From Shouchella patagoniensis (lineage in GTDB: Bacteria; Bacillota; Bacilli; Bacillales; Bacillaceae_D): a DNA stretch of 64,000 bases. Shown here piece after piece: positions 51,182 through 60,015 of the stretch (the stretch's first letter is position 1; the number at the start of each line of letters is the position of its first letter). The notes under the pieces are model-generated. The model did not search any database. It worked only from the letters and a program-made list of their open reading frames with translations, and was not told the DNA's origin. Where the stretch lies: positions 4,093,938 to 4,157,937 of the forward strand of contig NZ_KV917377.1 of assembly GCF_002019705.1 (NCBI RefSeq), in the 5' to 3' direction. A program made the translations under genes and the position numbers.

Positions 51182-52000
51182 ATGACATTTTATGAGTATG
51201 TAAAAACGAAAACAATGGATTTAGTAGAACGGTGGTATGAAACGCTTGATAAAACAAAAGGGGATATATACAGCACAAAAGATCCGGAGCGTATCGCGCG
51301 CTTAAAAGAACAGAATCATGGTTTCCACTTAAACTTTTGTGAAATCTTTCAGGATGAACAGATGATTGATAGTGAGCAATTTAATAAATGGATTAACGAC
51401 GTATCCCATGATTCGGCGCATCAAAGTGAAGATATTGATGTGATTATGGAACAATTTTTTGTGATTGAAGGGTTTTATCTTGAATTGGTTTTATCTTATA
51501 GCAAAACAAAAGAGCTTTCTCCAGAAGAAGTAAGTCGCTTAAATGTTCTTGTGGTGAAAGGGTTTAATGAAATTGTATTGAAGTTTACTTCAAGTCATTT
51601 GGAACAAAGCAAACATACGCTAGAATCACATCAGAAATTAGTAGCTGAACTAAGTTCACCGGTCATCGATTTAAGTAACCGCGTAAGCTTACTTCCTATA
51701 GTTGGCGACATTGATACCTATCGAGCGAGAGTCATTTTTGATGAGACGCTTAATAAGTGCAGCGCGTCTGGTGTGCAAGAGTTAATCATTGATCTATCTG
51801 GTGTTGTCATTATAGATACGATGGTTGCTAACCAAATCTTTCAAGTGATGGAAGGACTAAAATTAATTGGTACGAAAACCCATTTAGTTGGTATACGGCC
51901 AGAGGTAGCCCAAACAGCTGTTCAATTAGGAATTGATTTTAGTGCTGTGTCTATTTACCCTTCATTGCAAGTTGCGATTCAAAAAATTGGCTTACAGTAA
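51182..52000 (+). CDS. RsbR-type stressosome protein (STAS domain)
   Basis: A 272-residue RsbR paralogue. The N-terminal 140 residues are the non-haem globin-like sensor (E-R-W-Y-E-T-L-D-K-T-K-G-D-I-Y-S-T-K-D-P-E start is typical), followed by a linker and a C-terminal STAS domain near residues 150-268 with S-S-P-V-I-D-L, L-P-I-V-G-D-I-D-T and I-I-D-L-S-G-V-V-I-I-D-T-M-V-A. Thr residues in these two places are the RsbT phosphorylation sites of the family. Stressosomes pass stress signals to sigma-B. ATG 51182 is preferred, with GAAGGG upstream; the open frame begins at 51122 without a site. Confidence 0.85.
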   Translation: MTFYEYVKTKTMDLVERWYETLDKTKGDIYSTKDPERIARLKEQNHGFHLNFCEIFQDEQMIDSEQFNKWINDVSHDSAHQSEDIDVIMEQFFVIEGFYLELVLSYSKTKELSPEEVSRLNVLVVKGFNEIVLKFTSSHLEQSKHTLESHQKLVAELSSPVIDLSNRVSLLPIVGDIDTYRARVIFDETLNKCSASGVQELIIDLSGVVIIDTMVANQIFQVMEGLKLIGTKTHLVGIRPEVAQTAVQLGIDFSAVSIYPSLQVAIQKIGLQ

Positions 52001-52055
52001 GAAGGATCATTCACTATATATCAAGTAAATTGTACAAATAGAGTTCGAATAAATG

Positions 52056-52097
52056 AAAAAACGCAAGTCTTTTAAATAAAAGACCTGCGTTTTTTTG
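52056..52097 (+). terminator. Terminator of the RsbR gene
   Basis: AAAAACGCAaGTCTTTT and AAAAGACcTGCGTTTTTTT pair around AAAT. Confidence 0.8.
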
Positions 52098-52125
52098 CTT
52101 AATAGGTCCGTATAACCTCCTTAAT

Positions 52126-52299
52126 TACAAAGGTCTCGTCGATGTCACGTTTAAAGACGAACCTAATTTAACCTATAGGTACGTGTACGCAGAACGACAC
52201 GAACGCATCGTATTAAGTCAAATTTATGAGGGTGATCCTCCATTTGAATTCTCAGATCAAATAGAAGAAGGGAATCACGGAAGAATCAATGGTTCATGA
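52126..52299 (+). pseudogene. DUF3139-like coding relic
   Basis: Fifty-seven codons read Y-K-G-L-V-D-V-T-F-K-D-E-P-N-L-T-Y, then R-Y-V-Y-A-E-R-H-E-R-I-V-L and G-D-P-P-F-E-F, ending at TGA 52297. The D-V-T-F-K-D-E-P-x-L-T-Y-R-Y pattern is like the C-terminal half of DUF3139 exported proteins. No start or ribosome binding site precedes it. A truncated gene. Confidence 0.5.
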
Positions 52300-52358
52300 T
52301 CATGCCTTTAAATGGCTGATGCCTACTGAAACATCATATGAATAATGGGGTGAATTCA

Positions 52359-52840
52359 TTGTTTAAGACAGCACGATGCTTGATTAAAAGTCTTTCTAAA
52401 AACGATCATACAGATGTAGAGGCATTGTTTATGAATGAGCAAGTAAGGCAATTTCTTGGGGGACCGCGCCGAGTTGATTTATCCAAAGAATTAAATGACA
52501 GAATTCATTCACACCCGTACACAAATTATTGGGTCATCCGAGAAAAGAAAACAAATGAATGTATTGGTTTGGTTACTCTTGACCCTTATCAAAATGGTAT
52601 TGACCTTGAACTAACGTCTCAATTAATGCCGAAGTGGTGGGGGGAAGGGTACGCAACAGAAGTTCTCCACGTCATTACTCATTGTGCTTTCAATCATTTG
52701 GATTTGCCTAAAGTCATTGCAGAAACACAAACGGCAAATAAGGTTTCATGTGTCTTTTAGAAAAAGTGGGGATGACATTCGAGCAAACGATTAGTCGATT
52801 TGGAGCGGAACAAGCGATTTATTCGATCCGTTCTTCTTGA
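52359..52840 (+). pseudogene. GNAT (RimJ-like) acetyltransferase, frameshifted near the C-terminus
   Basis: TTG 52359 with GGGGTGA upstream begins a RimJ/RimL-type GNAT: T-A-R-C-L-I-K-S-L-S-K-N-D, Y-W-V-I-R-E-K-K-T-N-E-C-I-G-L-V-T-L, the acetyl-CoA loop G-E-G-Y-A-T-E-V-L and V-I-A-E-T-Q-T-A-N. After V-S-C the frame breaks near 52752; the next frame continues L-L-E-K-V-G-M-T-F-E-Q-T-I and ends S-I-R-S-S at TGA 52838. A one-base slip explains it. Most of the enzyme is present, so it may be recently broken or an assembly error. Confidence 0.7.
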
Positions 52841-52931
52841 TGGTGAGTAAGCTAGATGTTGTATACGCTTTTGTCACATTCTATAATGAGTGTAAATTTA
52901 CATCGAAGAGAAACCACATTGGAGGAAACCT

Positions 52932-53549
52932 TTGATTATCTACCGAGAAGCAAACGCAGAGGAATTACATACAATTGCCGAATTACTCGCCAAATCATTT
53001 AGAGACTATCCTTTTTTTGATTTATTTATGAGTAGTCAGAAGAAAGAACAGCTGTTTACAGACATTCATGCGTTAAATACAAAATCTTATTTTAAAAAAC
53101 ATGTGGTTCTTGTTGCGATCCGTGAAGAAACGATTGTCGCAGCTGCCTTGCTTAAACATCGCGATAGACGAGACGTTGGGCTATTTGGTTATGTCGCTGC
53201 GGGTGGCTTATCGGTTGCTCTTAAAGGTGGACCTGCATTTTTGCGTGATTTTCTTTCTGTAGCAAACGAAGCAAAGGCTGCAGTTGAGCGTTTAGAAAAA
53301 CCAGTTTGGTACTTAGAATCCCTCGTCGTTGACCCGTCGCAGCAGGGCCAGAGGTTAGGTAGTAAGCTTTTAAATGATGGGATTATCCCGTATATCGCTA
53401 AAAACGATGGCGGTCCGTTGACACTTATTACGAATATAGAAATCAATCGTACTTTCTACAAAAAGAATGGTTTTGAAGAAATAAATGCTAAAACGATTAA
53501 ACGAAACGGGCACTCTGTGAACAACTGGAGTTTTAAAAAAGAAATTTAA
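52932..53549 (+). CDS. GNAT acetyltransferase (205 residues)
   Basis: A long-form GNAT. TTG 52932 has GGAGGAAACC just upstream. Core motifs: V-L-V-A-I-R-E-E-T-I-V-A-A-A-L-L, W-Y-L-E-S-L-V-V-D-P-S-Q-Q-G-Q-R-L-G-S-K-L-L around residue 135, and N-I-E-I-N-R-T-F-Y-K-K-N-G-F at motif B. The insertion between strands 3 and 4 (G-Y-V-A-A-G-G-L-S-V-A-L-K-G-G-P) is characteristic of a Bacillus subgroup with unknown acceptor. Complete, monocistronic. Confidence 0.83.
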   Translation: MIIYREANAEELHTIAELLAKSFRDYPFFDLFMSSQKKEQLFTDIHALNTKSYFKKHVVLVAIREETIVAAALLKHRDRRDVGLFGYVAAGGLSVALKGGPAFLRDFLSVANEAKAAVERLEKPVWYLESLVVDPSQQGQRLGSKLLNDGIIPYIAKNDGGPLTLITNIEINRTFYKKNGFEEINAKTIKRNGHSVNNWSFKKEI

Positions 53550-53553
53550 CCAA

Positions 53554-53590
53554 AAAAGCAGCCAAGGACCGAAGGGGTTTGGCTGCTTTT
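53554..53590. terminator. Bidirectional terminator
   Basis: AAAAGCAGCCAA (53554-53565) and TTGGCTGCTTTT (53579-53590) pair between convergent GNAT and old yellow enzyme genes. Confidence 0.75.
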
Positions 53591-53597
53591 CGTTTAT

Positions 53598-54713
53598 TTA
53601 AATTAACTGCTTTTCTGCTTCTTTCGTATATAAAATCGCTTCGTCAAGCTTTCCATCACGTACTTTTTCAGCCCATGCTGGGTCAGCGAGTAACGCACGA
53701 CCAACGGCAACATAATCAAATTCACCAGCTTTTATTTTTTCGTCAACAAGGCGAAGGTTTTCTTCGATTGATTGTTCGCCGTTGCTTTTCTTGCTTAGAA
53801 AGGCATGGTCAATACCAAGTGAGCCCACGGCAATTGTTGGTTTGCCCGTTAATTTCTTCGTCCAACCTGCCAGATTAAGAGGTTCTTCTCCTTCAAATTC
53901 CGCTTCCCAAATACGTCGTGTGGAGCAGTGGAACACATCAACTCCTGCGTCAACAAGTGGCATAAGTAGTTGTTTTAACTCATCTGGTGTATGGGCAAGT
54001 TTTGCGCCATACGCTCCGCCTTTCCATTGCGAAAAACGGAAGACAATCGGAAAGTCTGGGCTAGTCGTAGCGCGGCACGCTTTAATCACATCAACGGCGA
54101 ATTTCGTCCGACCTTGCAAATCGCCACCATATTCATCCGTACGTTTATTTGTATTCTCCCAAAGGAACTGGTCGATTAGGTAGCCATGAGCACCGTGAAG
54201 TTCAATTCCATCAAAACCAACCCGCTCTGCATCCGCTGCTGCATCGGCATAGGCTTGAATCATTTCTTTAATTTCTTCTTTTGTTAAGGCTTTGGCTGAC
54301 TCGCTTCCATCGATACCGAGCCCAGATGGACTAACGGGAGGAGAATCAATATTCGGACCGTCGCCTTGTTTTCTTGCCGCACCAACATGCCATAATTGAG
54401 GAATGATTTTCCCGCCAGCCTCATGGACTTCGGCAACAACGTTTGCCCAGCCTGCTAATGCATCTTCACCATGAAAACGTGGAATGTTTGGATGGCTGAC
54501 TGCCGCCGGATGATTAATGGCTGTTCCTTCCGTTACGATCAGCCCAACACCATGTTCTGCGCGTCTGCGGTAGTAAGCTGCCACATCTTTACCAGGAACA
54601 CCTGCTGGAGAAAAGACTCTAGTCATTGGAGCCATGACAATGCGGCTTGCTACTGTGCCGTTTCCAAAAGGATGTGACTCGAATAAGCTTTCTGCGATCG
54701 TTTGATTGTTCAT
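53598..54713 (-). CDS. NADH:flavin oxidoreductase, old yellow enzyme family
   Basis: A 371-residue TIM-barrel FMN enzyme. The flavin binding segment V-M-A-P-M-T-R-V-F-S near residue 28 and Q-L-W-H-V-G near residue 106 are typical; D-G-I-E-L-H-G-A-H-G-Y-L-I-D-Q-F-L with the active-site His pair lies near residue 180, then V-F-R-F-S-Q-W-K. These proteins reduce activated C=C bonds (enones, nitroesters). ATG 54713 is used because AGGAGGAG lies upstream; the open frame's earlier ATG is inside it. No linked regulator. Substrate unknown. Confidence 0.9.
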   Translation of the reverse strand: MNNQTIAESLFESHPFGNGTVASRIVMAPMTRVFSPAGVPGKDVAAYYRRRAEHGVGLIVTEGTAINHPAAVSHPNIPRFHGEDALAGWANVVAEVHEAGGKIIPQLWHVGAARKQGDGPNIDSPPVSPSGLGIDGSESAKALTKEEIKEMIQAYADAAADAERVGFDGIELHGAHGYLIDQFLWENTNKRTDEYGGDLQGRTKFAVDVIKACRATTSPDFPIVFRFSQWKGGAYGAKLAHTPDELKQLLMPLVDAGVDVFHCSTRRIWEAEFEGEEPLNLAGWTKKLTGKPTIAVGSLGIDHAFLSKKSNGEQSIEENLRLVDEKIKAGEFDYVAVGRALLADPAWAEKVRDGKLDEAILYTKEAEKQLI

Positions 54714-54943
54714 AAGACTCCTCCTCATTTTCGATACTTCTCAAATAGTTTACAGCGCATGATTGGAAAGATAAACTGATACGGCTTAGGAATGGTGTGA
54801 AGGAATTGCTGCGAGAGGTTGGAGCGTTTTAAGAGATTCATTCCTAAATCTTAATTTCATGATCAGAGCGGGTAAGTGAGAGAAGGAATAAATTGACAAG
54901 AGTCGAAGTTTTATGGGGTTGGGTTAATAAAGGAGATAGAGTA

Positions 54944-55396
54944 ATGAATGGAAAGAACATTAGTATAAGATTTGTGGAAGTAAAACGATTTACCTATTGT
55001 TCTAGCAAAGAAATAGCTGAAACGACAAGTATCCCTCATCCTTATCCAGATGGAGGTGCAGAATTCTGGTTTGAGCAAGTGACAAAAGAGAAAAAGGAAG
55101 GAGGTGTCTATACATTTTCCATTTTTGGTATTGTGTCGGTTAAAAAGAAGGGGAACAGAATAAGAGCGATTGATTATTGGCTAAATTGGAATAAAGGTAT
55201 TGCAACGATAGCAATAAGGAAAGCGATTCATTTTTCGTTTCACAAATTGGGCTTGAAAATCATCAAAAGCGATTGTCTCTCTTCAAACATTGGCTCAAGA
55301 AAAGTGTTGGAGAAGAGAATGGGTTTGTCCTTCTTAAAGAGGAAGTTTATTATTGATTTGTTAATGGGTGTGGGCAAAATTAAACTTAGTAGGTAG
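54944..55396 (+). CDS. GNAT-like acetyltransferase
   Basis: A 150-residue GNAT of the RimJ-like sort but divergent: the acetyl-CoA loop reads N-W-N-K-G-I-A-T-I-A-I-R-K-A with a degenerate R-G-x-G pattern, and N-I-G-S-R-K-V-L-E-K-R-M-G is the C-terminal motif. It is unusually rich in Lys and Ile. AAAGGAGAT precedes ATG 54944. Followed 75 nt later by a ClbS-like gene; the two may be co-transcribed. Activity is uncertain because of the changed loop. Confidence 0.65.
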   Translation: MNGKNISIRFVEVKRFTYCSSKEIAETTSIPHPYPDGGAEFWFEQVTKEKKEGGVYTFSIFGIVSVKKKGNRIRAIDYWLNWNKGIATIAIRKAIHFSFHKLGLKIIKSDCLSSNIGSRKVLEKRMGLSFLKRKFIIDLLMGVGKIKLSR

Positions 55397-55470
55397 AAGA
55401 AATAAAATTTCTAATCATTTTTAAGAGGCAATGAGTAAGGATAGAGTTAGTAAAAAAGGAAGGGAATTCT

Positions 55471-56004
55471 ATGACGACGAGAAGTGATAAAGAAACACTA
55501 TTGTTGAATAGCGACATACAATTTAATTCATTGCTTGAAATAATTGAATCTGTAGCTAGCAGAAAAAGAAGCATGTCCATTACAACACAAGAAAGAGATA
55601 AAAATTTTCGTGATGTATTAATGCATCTGTATGAATGGCATTCAATGCTTGAACGGTGGTACAGAGAAGGAATGGATGGAGATATGCCTTTTATGCCGGC
55701 ACCAGGCTATAAATGGAGAACAATCAAACTGCTTAATTTGCAAATTTGGGGAAACTATCAAGACGTAACAGTACATCAAGCGATAAGAAAAGTAAAGTTA
55801 AGCCATGAAAGAGTAATGAATGTAATTCGATTACACACCGATGAAGAAATCATGACAAAAAAATACTATAAGTGGACGAAAACAAGTAATTTATACAGTT
55901 ATTTTGCAGCAAACACTTTCAGCCATTATATTTGGGCTATAAAACAATGTGAGGTGATTGCACGTTCTTTAAAAGAAGAAGAAACGAATAAGCTTGGGAA
56001 ATAA
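55471..56004 (+). CDS. ClbS/DfsB-family four-helix protein
   Basis: A 177-residue protein of the ClbS/DfsB (DUF1706) family. It starts with a Lys/Glu-rich helix, has F-R-D-V-L-M-H-L-Y-E-W-H-S-M-L-E-R-W-Y in the second helix, P-A-P-G-Y-K-W near residue 76 and F-A-A-N-T-F-S-H-Y-I-W-A-I near the end. In colibactin producers ClbS detoxifies a reactive cyclopropane; elsewhere the role is open. GGAAGGGAATT precedes ATG 55471. No toxin cluster is nearby. Confidence 0.78.
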   Translation: MTTRSDKETLLLNSDIQFNSLLEIIESVASRKRSMSITTQERDKNFRDVLMHLYEWHSMLERWYREGMDGDMPFMPAPGYKWRTIKLLNLQIWGNYQDVTVHQAIRKVKLSHERVMNVIRLHTDEEIMTKKYYKWTKTSNLYSYFAANTFSHYIWAIKQCEVIARSLKEEETNKLGK

Positions 56005-56154
56005 AAACAAGTCCAACAAGCATCGTCACCCTTCAATCCGTGTATTAGTCGTTTTCTACCTCAAGTCGTGAAACCTTGAGTGCGAAAAAAGCCGTTTCTC
56101 TGCGACTAAAACGTTTTAGGTCGCAAGCGGTTGCTTGTGGGTGTCCATCTGTAA

Positions 56155-56661
56155 TCACAACGATGCAAAATAAACATGCACTTCCTTTCCCCATTTTTTA
56201 ATTGTCTTTTCTTTTTTCCTCCCTATTCGCTCTGCAACTTTGATAGAGGGGAGATTATTTACGTCCGTTAAAGAAATGACCTTCGTTAATTTGATTTGCT
56301 CAAATCCATAATTCTTACAAGCTAGCGCCGCTTCAGTTGCGTATCCATTCCCCCAAACACTTCTAACGAAGAGATAGCCAATTTCCATCTCGATATTGCC
56401 ATCAATCTCTTGGGGGACGATCCCACATTGACCAAGAAAAGCGCCTGTCATCTTATCTTCAACGATCCAAAGCCCAACCCCAAAGCGTGTGTAATTAGCT
56501 AACGTCCAGTCAATCCAATCGATGGTTTGCTTTTCGTCTTTTGTAGATGGGTAATAGTGCATGGCCTCCGGGTCAGAAAATATGGTTAATAAATGTCCAA
56601 CATCGCCTTTAGTCATTTCTCTTAATAGTAATCTCTCTGTACTCATGATAGATAAACTCAT
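56155..56661 (-). CDS. RimJ/RimL-type GNAT acetyltransferase
   Basis: A 168-residue GNAT. It begins M-S-T-E-R-L-L-L-R-E-M, with the central I-E-M-E-I-G-Y-L-F and acetyl-CoA loop W-G-N-G-Y-A-T-E-A-A near residue 105, and N-N-L-P-S-I-K-V-A-E-R-I-G-R at motif B. The ATG at 56661 has AAGGAGTGAG upstream. Acceptor unknown. Convergent with the ClbS-like gene. Confidence 0.85.
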   Translation of the reverse strand: MSLSIMSTERLLLREMTKGDVGHLLTIFSDPEAMHYYPSTKDEKQTIDWIDWTLANYTRFGVGLWIVEDKMTGAFLGQCGIVPQEIDGNIEMEIGYLFVRSVWGNGYATEAALACKNYGFEQIKLTKVISLTDVNNLPSIKVAERIGRKKEKTIKKWGKEVHVYFASL

Positions 56662-56785
56662 TTTCTCACTCCTTATCGTTGTTCTTTCTACCTGTATCCT
56701 ATCATAAGGAGGGAGTGAAGTTATTTTTATATTTTTGAAAACGAATTACCCTCTTTAAACGTATAAGAGGGAAGGAGGCGTTTAG

Positions 56786-58141
56786 ATGAATAAAAAAAGG
56801 TATGAGAAATTTGCAAAATCACTCGTTAGTACGCATCAAACCCCAGGTGCTATCGTTGCTTTAACCAACGGGTATAAACAAGGTTTTGGGTACCGAGATC
56901 GAGAAAATCAGCTGCCTGTTATGACTGATACAGTCTTTGGAATTGGTAGTATTACAAAGGTAATGACGTGCATTGCCATCCTTCAACTTCAAGAAGCAGG
57001 TAAGCTGTCTGTTGATGATTTGATTCAGGTTCATGTACCAGAGGTAACGTTCACTGGTAGTAAGGAGATCACACTCCATCATTTAATGACACATACGTCA
57101 GGTATGCCACCAATGAATACACTGTTTTATGCCAATAAGAAATCAATGGAACAAGATGGTTCGTTTGAGCTGCAAATCAAATTAGGTGTTCCTCTAGATC
57201 AAGAGCAAGAAAGTATTGATTCTTACGAAGACTTAATCCATTACTTAAATACAAGTGAGTTCGACATGCTTGATCAAGCGGGACAGTCGTTCAGTTATTC
57301 GAATGATGGCTATGCGCTCCTTGGAATGGTCATTGAGCGAGTAAGTGGACAGACGTACGAGCAGTATATGGACACACACATTTTTCAACCGCTTGGCATG
57401 AAATCGACCTTCTTTGATCCTGCTAAGCTCGATGAGCGAGCGGCACGTTTATATGGTCTTGATGTAACCGCAAAAACACCAATTGTTGAGTATACACCAG
57501 GGTGGTGGGATGCACCGGCAATGTGGGCAGCTGGTTACATAAAATCCACAGCGGCAGATATGCTTCGTTTTGGTGATGTGTTTCTTACTTACGGAGGCGG
57601 AATTATTCGTCCAGAGAGTGTACGTGCATTAACTGCTCATCAGATTGAAATTCAACCTGGTATTTATTATGGGTATGGGGTCATTATTCAACCAGACTTT
57701 TTTGGGACAACATTGATCGAGCATGGCGGAAGTATAAAAGGGGTTGCGGCTCAATTTTCCGTGCTACCAGAGAAAGGAATCGCCGGGGTCTGTTTAACAA
57801 ACATGGCAGGCGCTCCATCTGAAGCATTGCTAAAAGGCGCACTGCAAAGCGAATTAAATGTCGACCTTGAGCAGAAAGCGATTCAATATGAAGATTACGA
57901 GCTAATGGCATTGGATCGTGAACAGATGGCTGGCGTATATAAATCAAATGAAGGACAAATCGTAACGGTTTATGAAAAAGAAGAGGCAATGTATGTGGAG
58001 ATGCAAGGTGCGGACATTCCTGCACGACCTGTTGGTAAGCAATCGCTTACGATTCCAATGCACGGAACCGACTATCTCCTGCAATTCAAACGGGATCGTC
58101 TTCATTTTGCTTTTAGGCAGTTGGTAAAAGCAGAAGAGTAG
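56786..58141 (+). CDS. Serine hydrolase of the beta-lactamase/PBP4* fold
   Basis: A 451-residue enzyme of the class C beta-lactamase-like family: nucleophile S in G-I-G-S-I-T-K (SxxK) near residue 55, Y-S-N-D-G-Y near residue 171, and the H-G-G-S third motif near residue 313. A C-terminal lipocalin-like tail of about 100 residues follows. No signal peptide is evident, unlike secreted PBP4*, so it may act inside the cell as an esterase or D-aminopeptidase. GGAAGGAGGCG precedes ATG 56786. It need not confer resistance. Confidence 0.85.
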   Translation: MNKKRYEKFAKSLVSTHQTPGAIVALTNGYKQGFGYRDRENQLPVMTDTVFGIGSITKVMTCIAILQLQEAGKLSVDDLIQVHVPEVTFTGSKEITLHHLMTHTSGMPPMNTLFYANKKSMEQDGSFELQIKLGVPLDQEQESIDSYEDLIHYLNTSEFDMLDQAGQSFSYSNDGYALLGMVIERVSGQTYEQYMDTHIFQPLGMKSTFFDPAKLDERAARLYGLDVTAKTPIVEYTPGWWDAPAMWAAGYIKSTAADMLRFGDVFLTYGGGIIRPESVRALTAHQIEIQPGIYYGYGVIIQPDFFGTTLIEHGGSIKGVAAQFSVLPEKGIAGVCLTNMAGAPSEALLKGALQSELNVDLEQKAIQYEDYELMALDREQMAGVYKSNEGQIVTVYEKEEAMYVEMQGADIPARPVGKQSLTIPMHGTDYLLQFKRDRLHFAFRQLVKAEE

Positions 58142-58258
58142 GACGGAAGGTAAGTCTGTCTGTTTTAAACATCTGAATGTAACGTTTACCCCCTTATGAT
58201 TTACGGTTAATGGTAAAGAAGGAAAACATTTTCTGTAGTGACGTAAGGGGGTTCTTTA

Positions 58259-58579
58259 ATGGATGCAACACCCAAATCGACTTCATCCAAAATAGATTTT
58301 TGGTGGCGAATCGAAGTGGTTGTATGGATTCTTTTTTTCATAGTAATCATTCTTAGTTTTATACTCTGGCATAACTATGGGTTCATGATAGGGATGGGGA
58401 ATATTTATGTTTTTGCGCTTCTTGCTTTACAGTACCTTTTCCTATTTGCGCTAATTCCGAAAACAATCAAGTGTCACCACCTAGGACTAAGAAGAAAGTA
58501 TGTCTATGGAGCGATCGTCTTGCTTCTGGTTTTAGATACAATAAGAGGGGTAATCACTCTTTTATTTTTTATTAAATGA
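58259..58579 (+). CDS. Membrane protein, unknown function
   Basis: A 106-residue protein with three strongly hydrophobic helices (residues 20-40, 46-66 and 82-104) and a basic loop between the last two (K-T-I-K-C-H-H-L-G-L-R-R-K). AAGGGGG precedes ATG 58259. It follows the serine hydrolase by about 115 nt on the same strand. No family is recognised. Confidence 0.6.
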   Translation: MDATPKSTSSKIDFWWRIEVVVWILFFIVIILSFILWHNYGFMIGMGNIYVFALLALQYLFLFALIPKTIKCHHLGLRRKYVYGAIVLLLVLDTIRGVITLLFFIK

Positions 58580-58639
58580 ACCTGAGCTATAAGTCATCCG
58601 TTAATTAATTTACGAATAGAAGACGGCGATTGAAAAGTG

Positions 58640-58775
58640 GAAGTCAGAGATTTGATGCGTAAGTCGGAGAAAGGAGCGCCGCAAGTGGAGATAAGTCTCT
58701 TTGTGTGGAGATTTGAGTAAGGAGCGCGGAGATTTAATGCGTGAGTCAGGAGAATAGAGCGCCTTGCGTGGGTTT
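58640..58775. repeat. Second, short 21-nt-type repeat tract
   Basis: Several copies of GGAGATTTGAGT-, GGAGATTTAATG- and GGAG-ATAAG-like units, with GGAGCGCC and GGAGCGCGG blocks, of the same kind as the long tract at 13880-14475. It lies between a membrane protein gene and the terminator of the convergent mtn operon. No protein is predicted from it. Confidence 0.65.
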
Positions 58776-58796
58776 CTCATTCTAACGCTATCAAAA

Positions 58797-58825
58797 AAGC
58801 CTGGCTCCCAATAGAGAGCCAGGTT
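58797..58825 (-). terminator. Terminator of the mtn operon
   Basis: AAGCCTGGCTC and GAGAGCCAGG pair around CCAATA; on the minus strand TTTTTT follows. Confidence 0.8.
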
Positions 58826-58831
58826 TCTTGA

Positions 58832-59374
58832 TTAATTTGCTTGTTGGAATTCAGGATCGTCAAATTTGTGTGCAACCCAACCTTCTGGATCAATAAACAG
58901 GCGGACGGCAACGACTTGGCGTTCGTCTGATAAGGTGAAGAAATGAGGGATGTTGACTGGAACTGAGATGACATCACCTGGCGTGAGATTTACATCGAAA
59001 TAGCCAGTGTCTTCGCCTTTTATGACGAATGTTCCGGAACCGGCGGTGATGGCGCGTACTTCGTCTTCTGTATGAGTATGAACTTGTTCAAATTTCTTTA
59101 AAAGCGTCTCCAAATCAGGTGTGTTTTCGTTTAGGGCGATAACGTCCCAGTTTTTATAGCCTCGACGTTCAGCTAGTGAGCGAATTTCTTCATCAAATGT
59201 AGAAAGCACTTGCGCTTTGCCTTCATCTGTAAGCTGGCAATTGTTTTGTAGGTTTTCTGGGAGTTTTTCTGGGTTCCAGTATTCGTAAAGAACTTCTTGG
59301 TTTTCTAGAAACTGTCTTACTTCTTGCTCACCACGAATGACTTCTCCGGTATTGCGAATGTGAATCACTGCCAT
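58832..59374 (-). CDS. mtnD: Acireductone dioxygenase
   Basis: A 180-residue cupin enzyme that cleaves acireductone to formate and the 2-oxo acid precursor of methionine (Fe form) in methionine salvage. Metal ligands are H99, H101 and E105 in V-H-T-H-T-E-D-E, and H144 in I-P-H-F-F. ATG 59374 has GAGGAGG upstream; the open frame has a longer version with no site. Last gene of the mtnW-mtnX-mtnB-mtnD run, separated from mtnB by 14 nt. The transcript is controlled by the SAM riboswitch upstream of mtnW. Confidence 0.95.
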   Translation of the reverse strand: MAVIHIRNTGEVIRGEQEVRQFLENQEVLYEYWNPEKLPENLQNNCQLTDEGKAQVLSTFDEEIRSLAERRGYKNWDVIALNENTPDLETLLKKFEQVHTHTEDEVRAITAGSGTFVIKGEDTGYFDVNLTPGDVISVPVNIPHFFTLSDERQVVAVRLFIDPEGWVAHKFDDPEFQQAN

Positions 59375-59388
59375 ATGAATCATCCTCC

Positions 59389-60015
59389 TCAAATTGTCAA
59401 TTGCTTTAGTTGCAGGTGATAATGAAATAAAAATTCAAATGCTTCCAAATGCTTTTTGGCTTCAAAACCGTTGCGTCCCCAAGCGGTAATACCGTGATTT
59501 CGAATTAATACACCGTGAACACCTGGTTGTATTTGTTTTGACACGGCATCCGCAAGGCGCGGTAAGTCGGCATGATTCTGTACGATTGGCACGGTTATCG
59601 AGCCATCTTTTTCCCAGATGTTAAAGGCTTTTATTAATTCTTGATTTTTAAAAGTGATCGAGCCTTCATCTCCGTATAATTCTGAAATCACATTGTTGTA
59701 AATCGTATGAACGTGAAGGGAGCAACCGGCGTTTGTCTGCTCATATATTCGCTGATGAAGAATCGTTTCTGCAGATGGCTTTAGACTTGTCTCTTCGACG
59801 GCTTGACTGTTTTCATTGACGAGTAAAAAGTCATCGGGTGTGCGTTTGCGTTTGTCACGACCACTTGCAGTTACAAGAAAGCGGAGCGGATCGTCACTCA
59901 CTTTAATTGAAAGGTTGCCACTTGTACCTGGGAACCAGTCACGCTCTGCTAATTCATCTTTAATGTCAGCTAGTTCATTCCATAACAGTTCCTGTTTTTC
60001 TTGCAGAAGCGTCAA
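59389..60015 (-). CDS. mtnB: Methylthioribulose-1-phosphate dehydratase
   Basis: A 208-residue class II aldolase-fold enzyme removing water from methylthioribulose-1-phosphate. It has P-G-T-S-G-N-L-S near residue 29, L-H-V-H-T-I-Y-N-N with metal-ligand His residues near 100, and R-N-H-G-I-T-A-W-G with the third His near 173. It starts with TTG 60015 after AAGGGGGTGAG and overlaps the mtnX stop by 4 bases, so translation is coupled. Confidence 0.93.
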   Translation of the reverse strand: MTLLQEKQELLWNELADIKDELAERDWFPGTSGNLSIKVSDDPLRFLVTASGRDKRKRTPDDFLLVNENSQAVEETSLKPSAETILHQRIYEQTNAGCSLHVHTIYNNVISELYGDEGSITFKNQELIKAFNIWEKDGSITVPIVQNHADLPRLADAVSKQIQPGVHGVLIRNHGITAWGRNGFEAKKHLEAFEFLFHYHLQLKQLTI

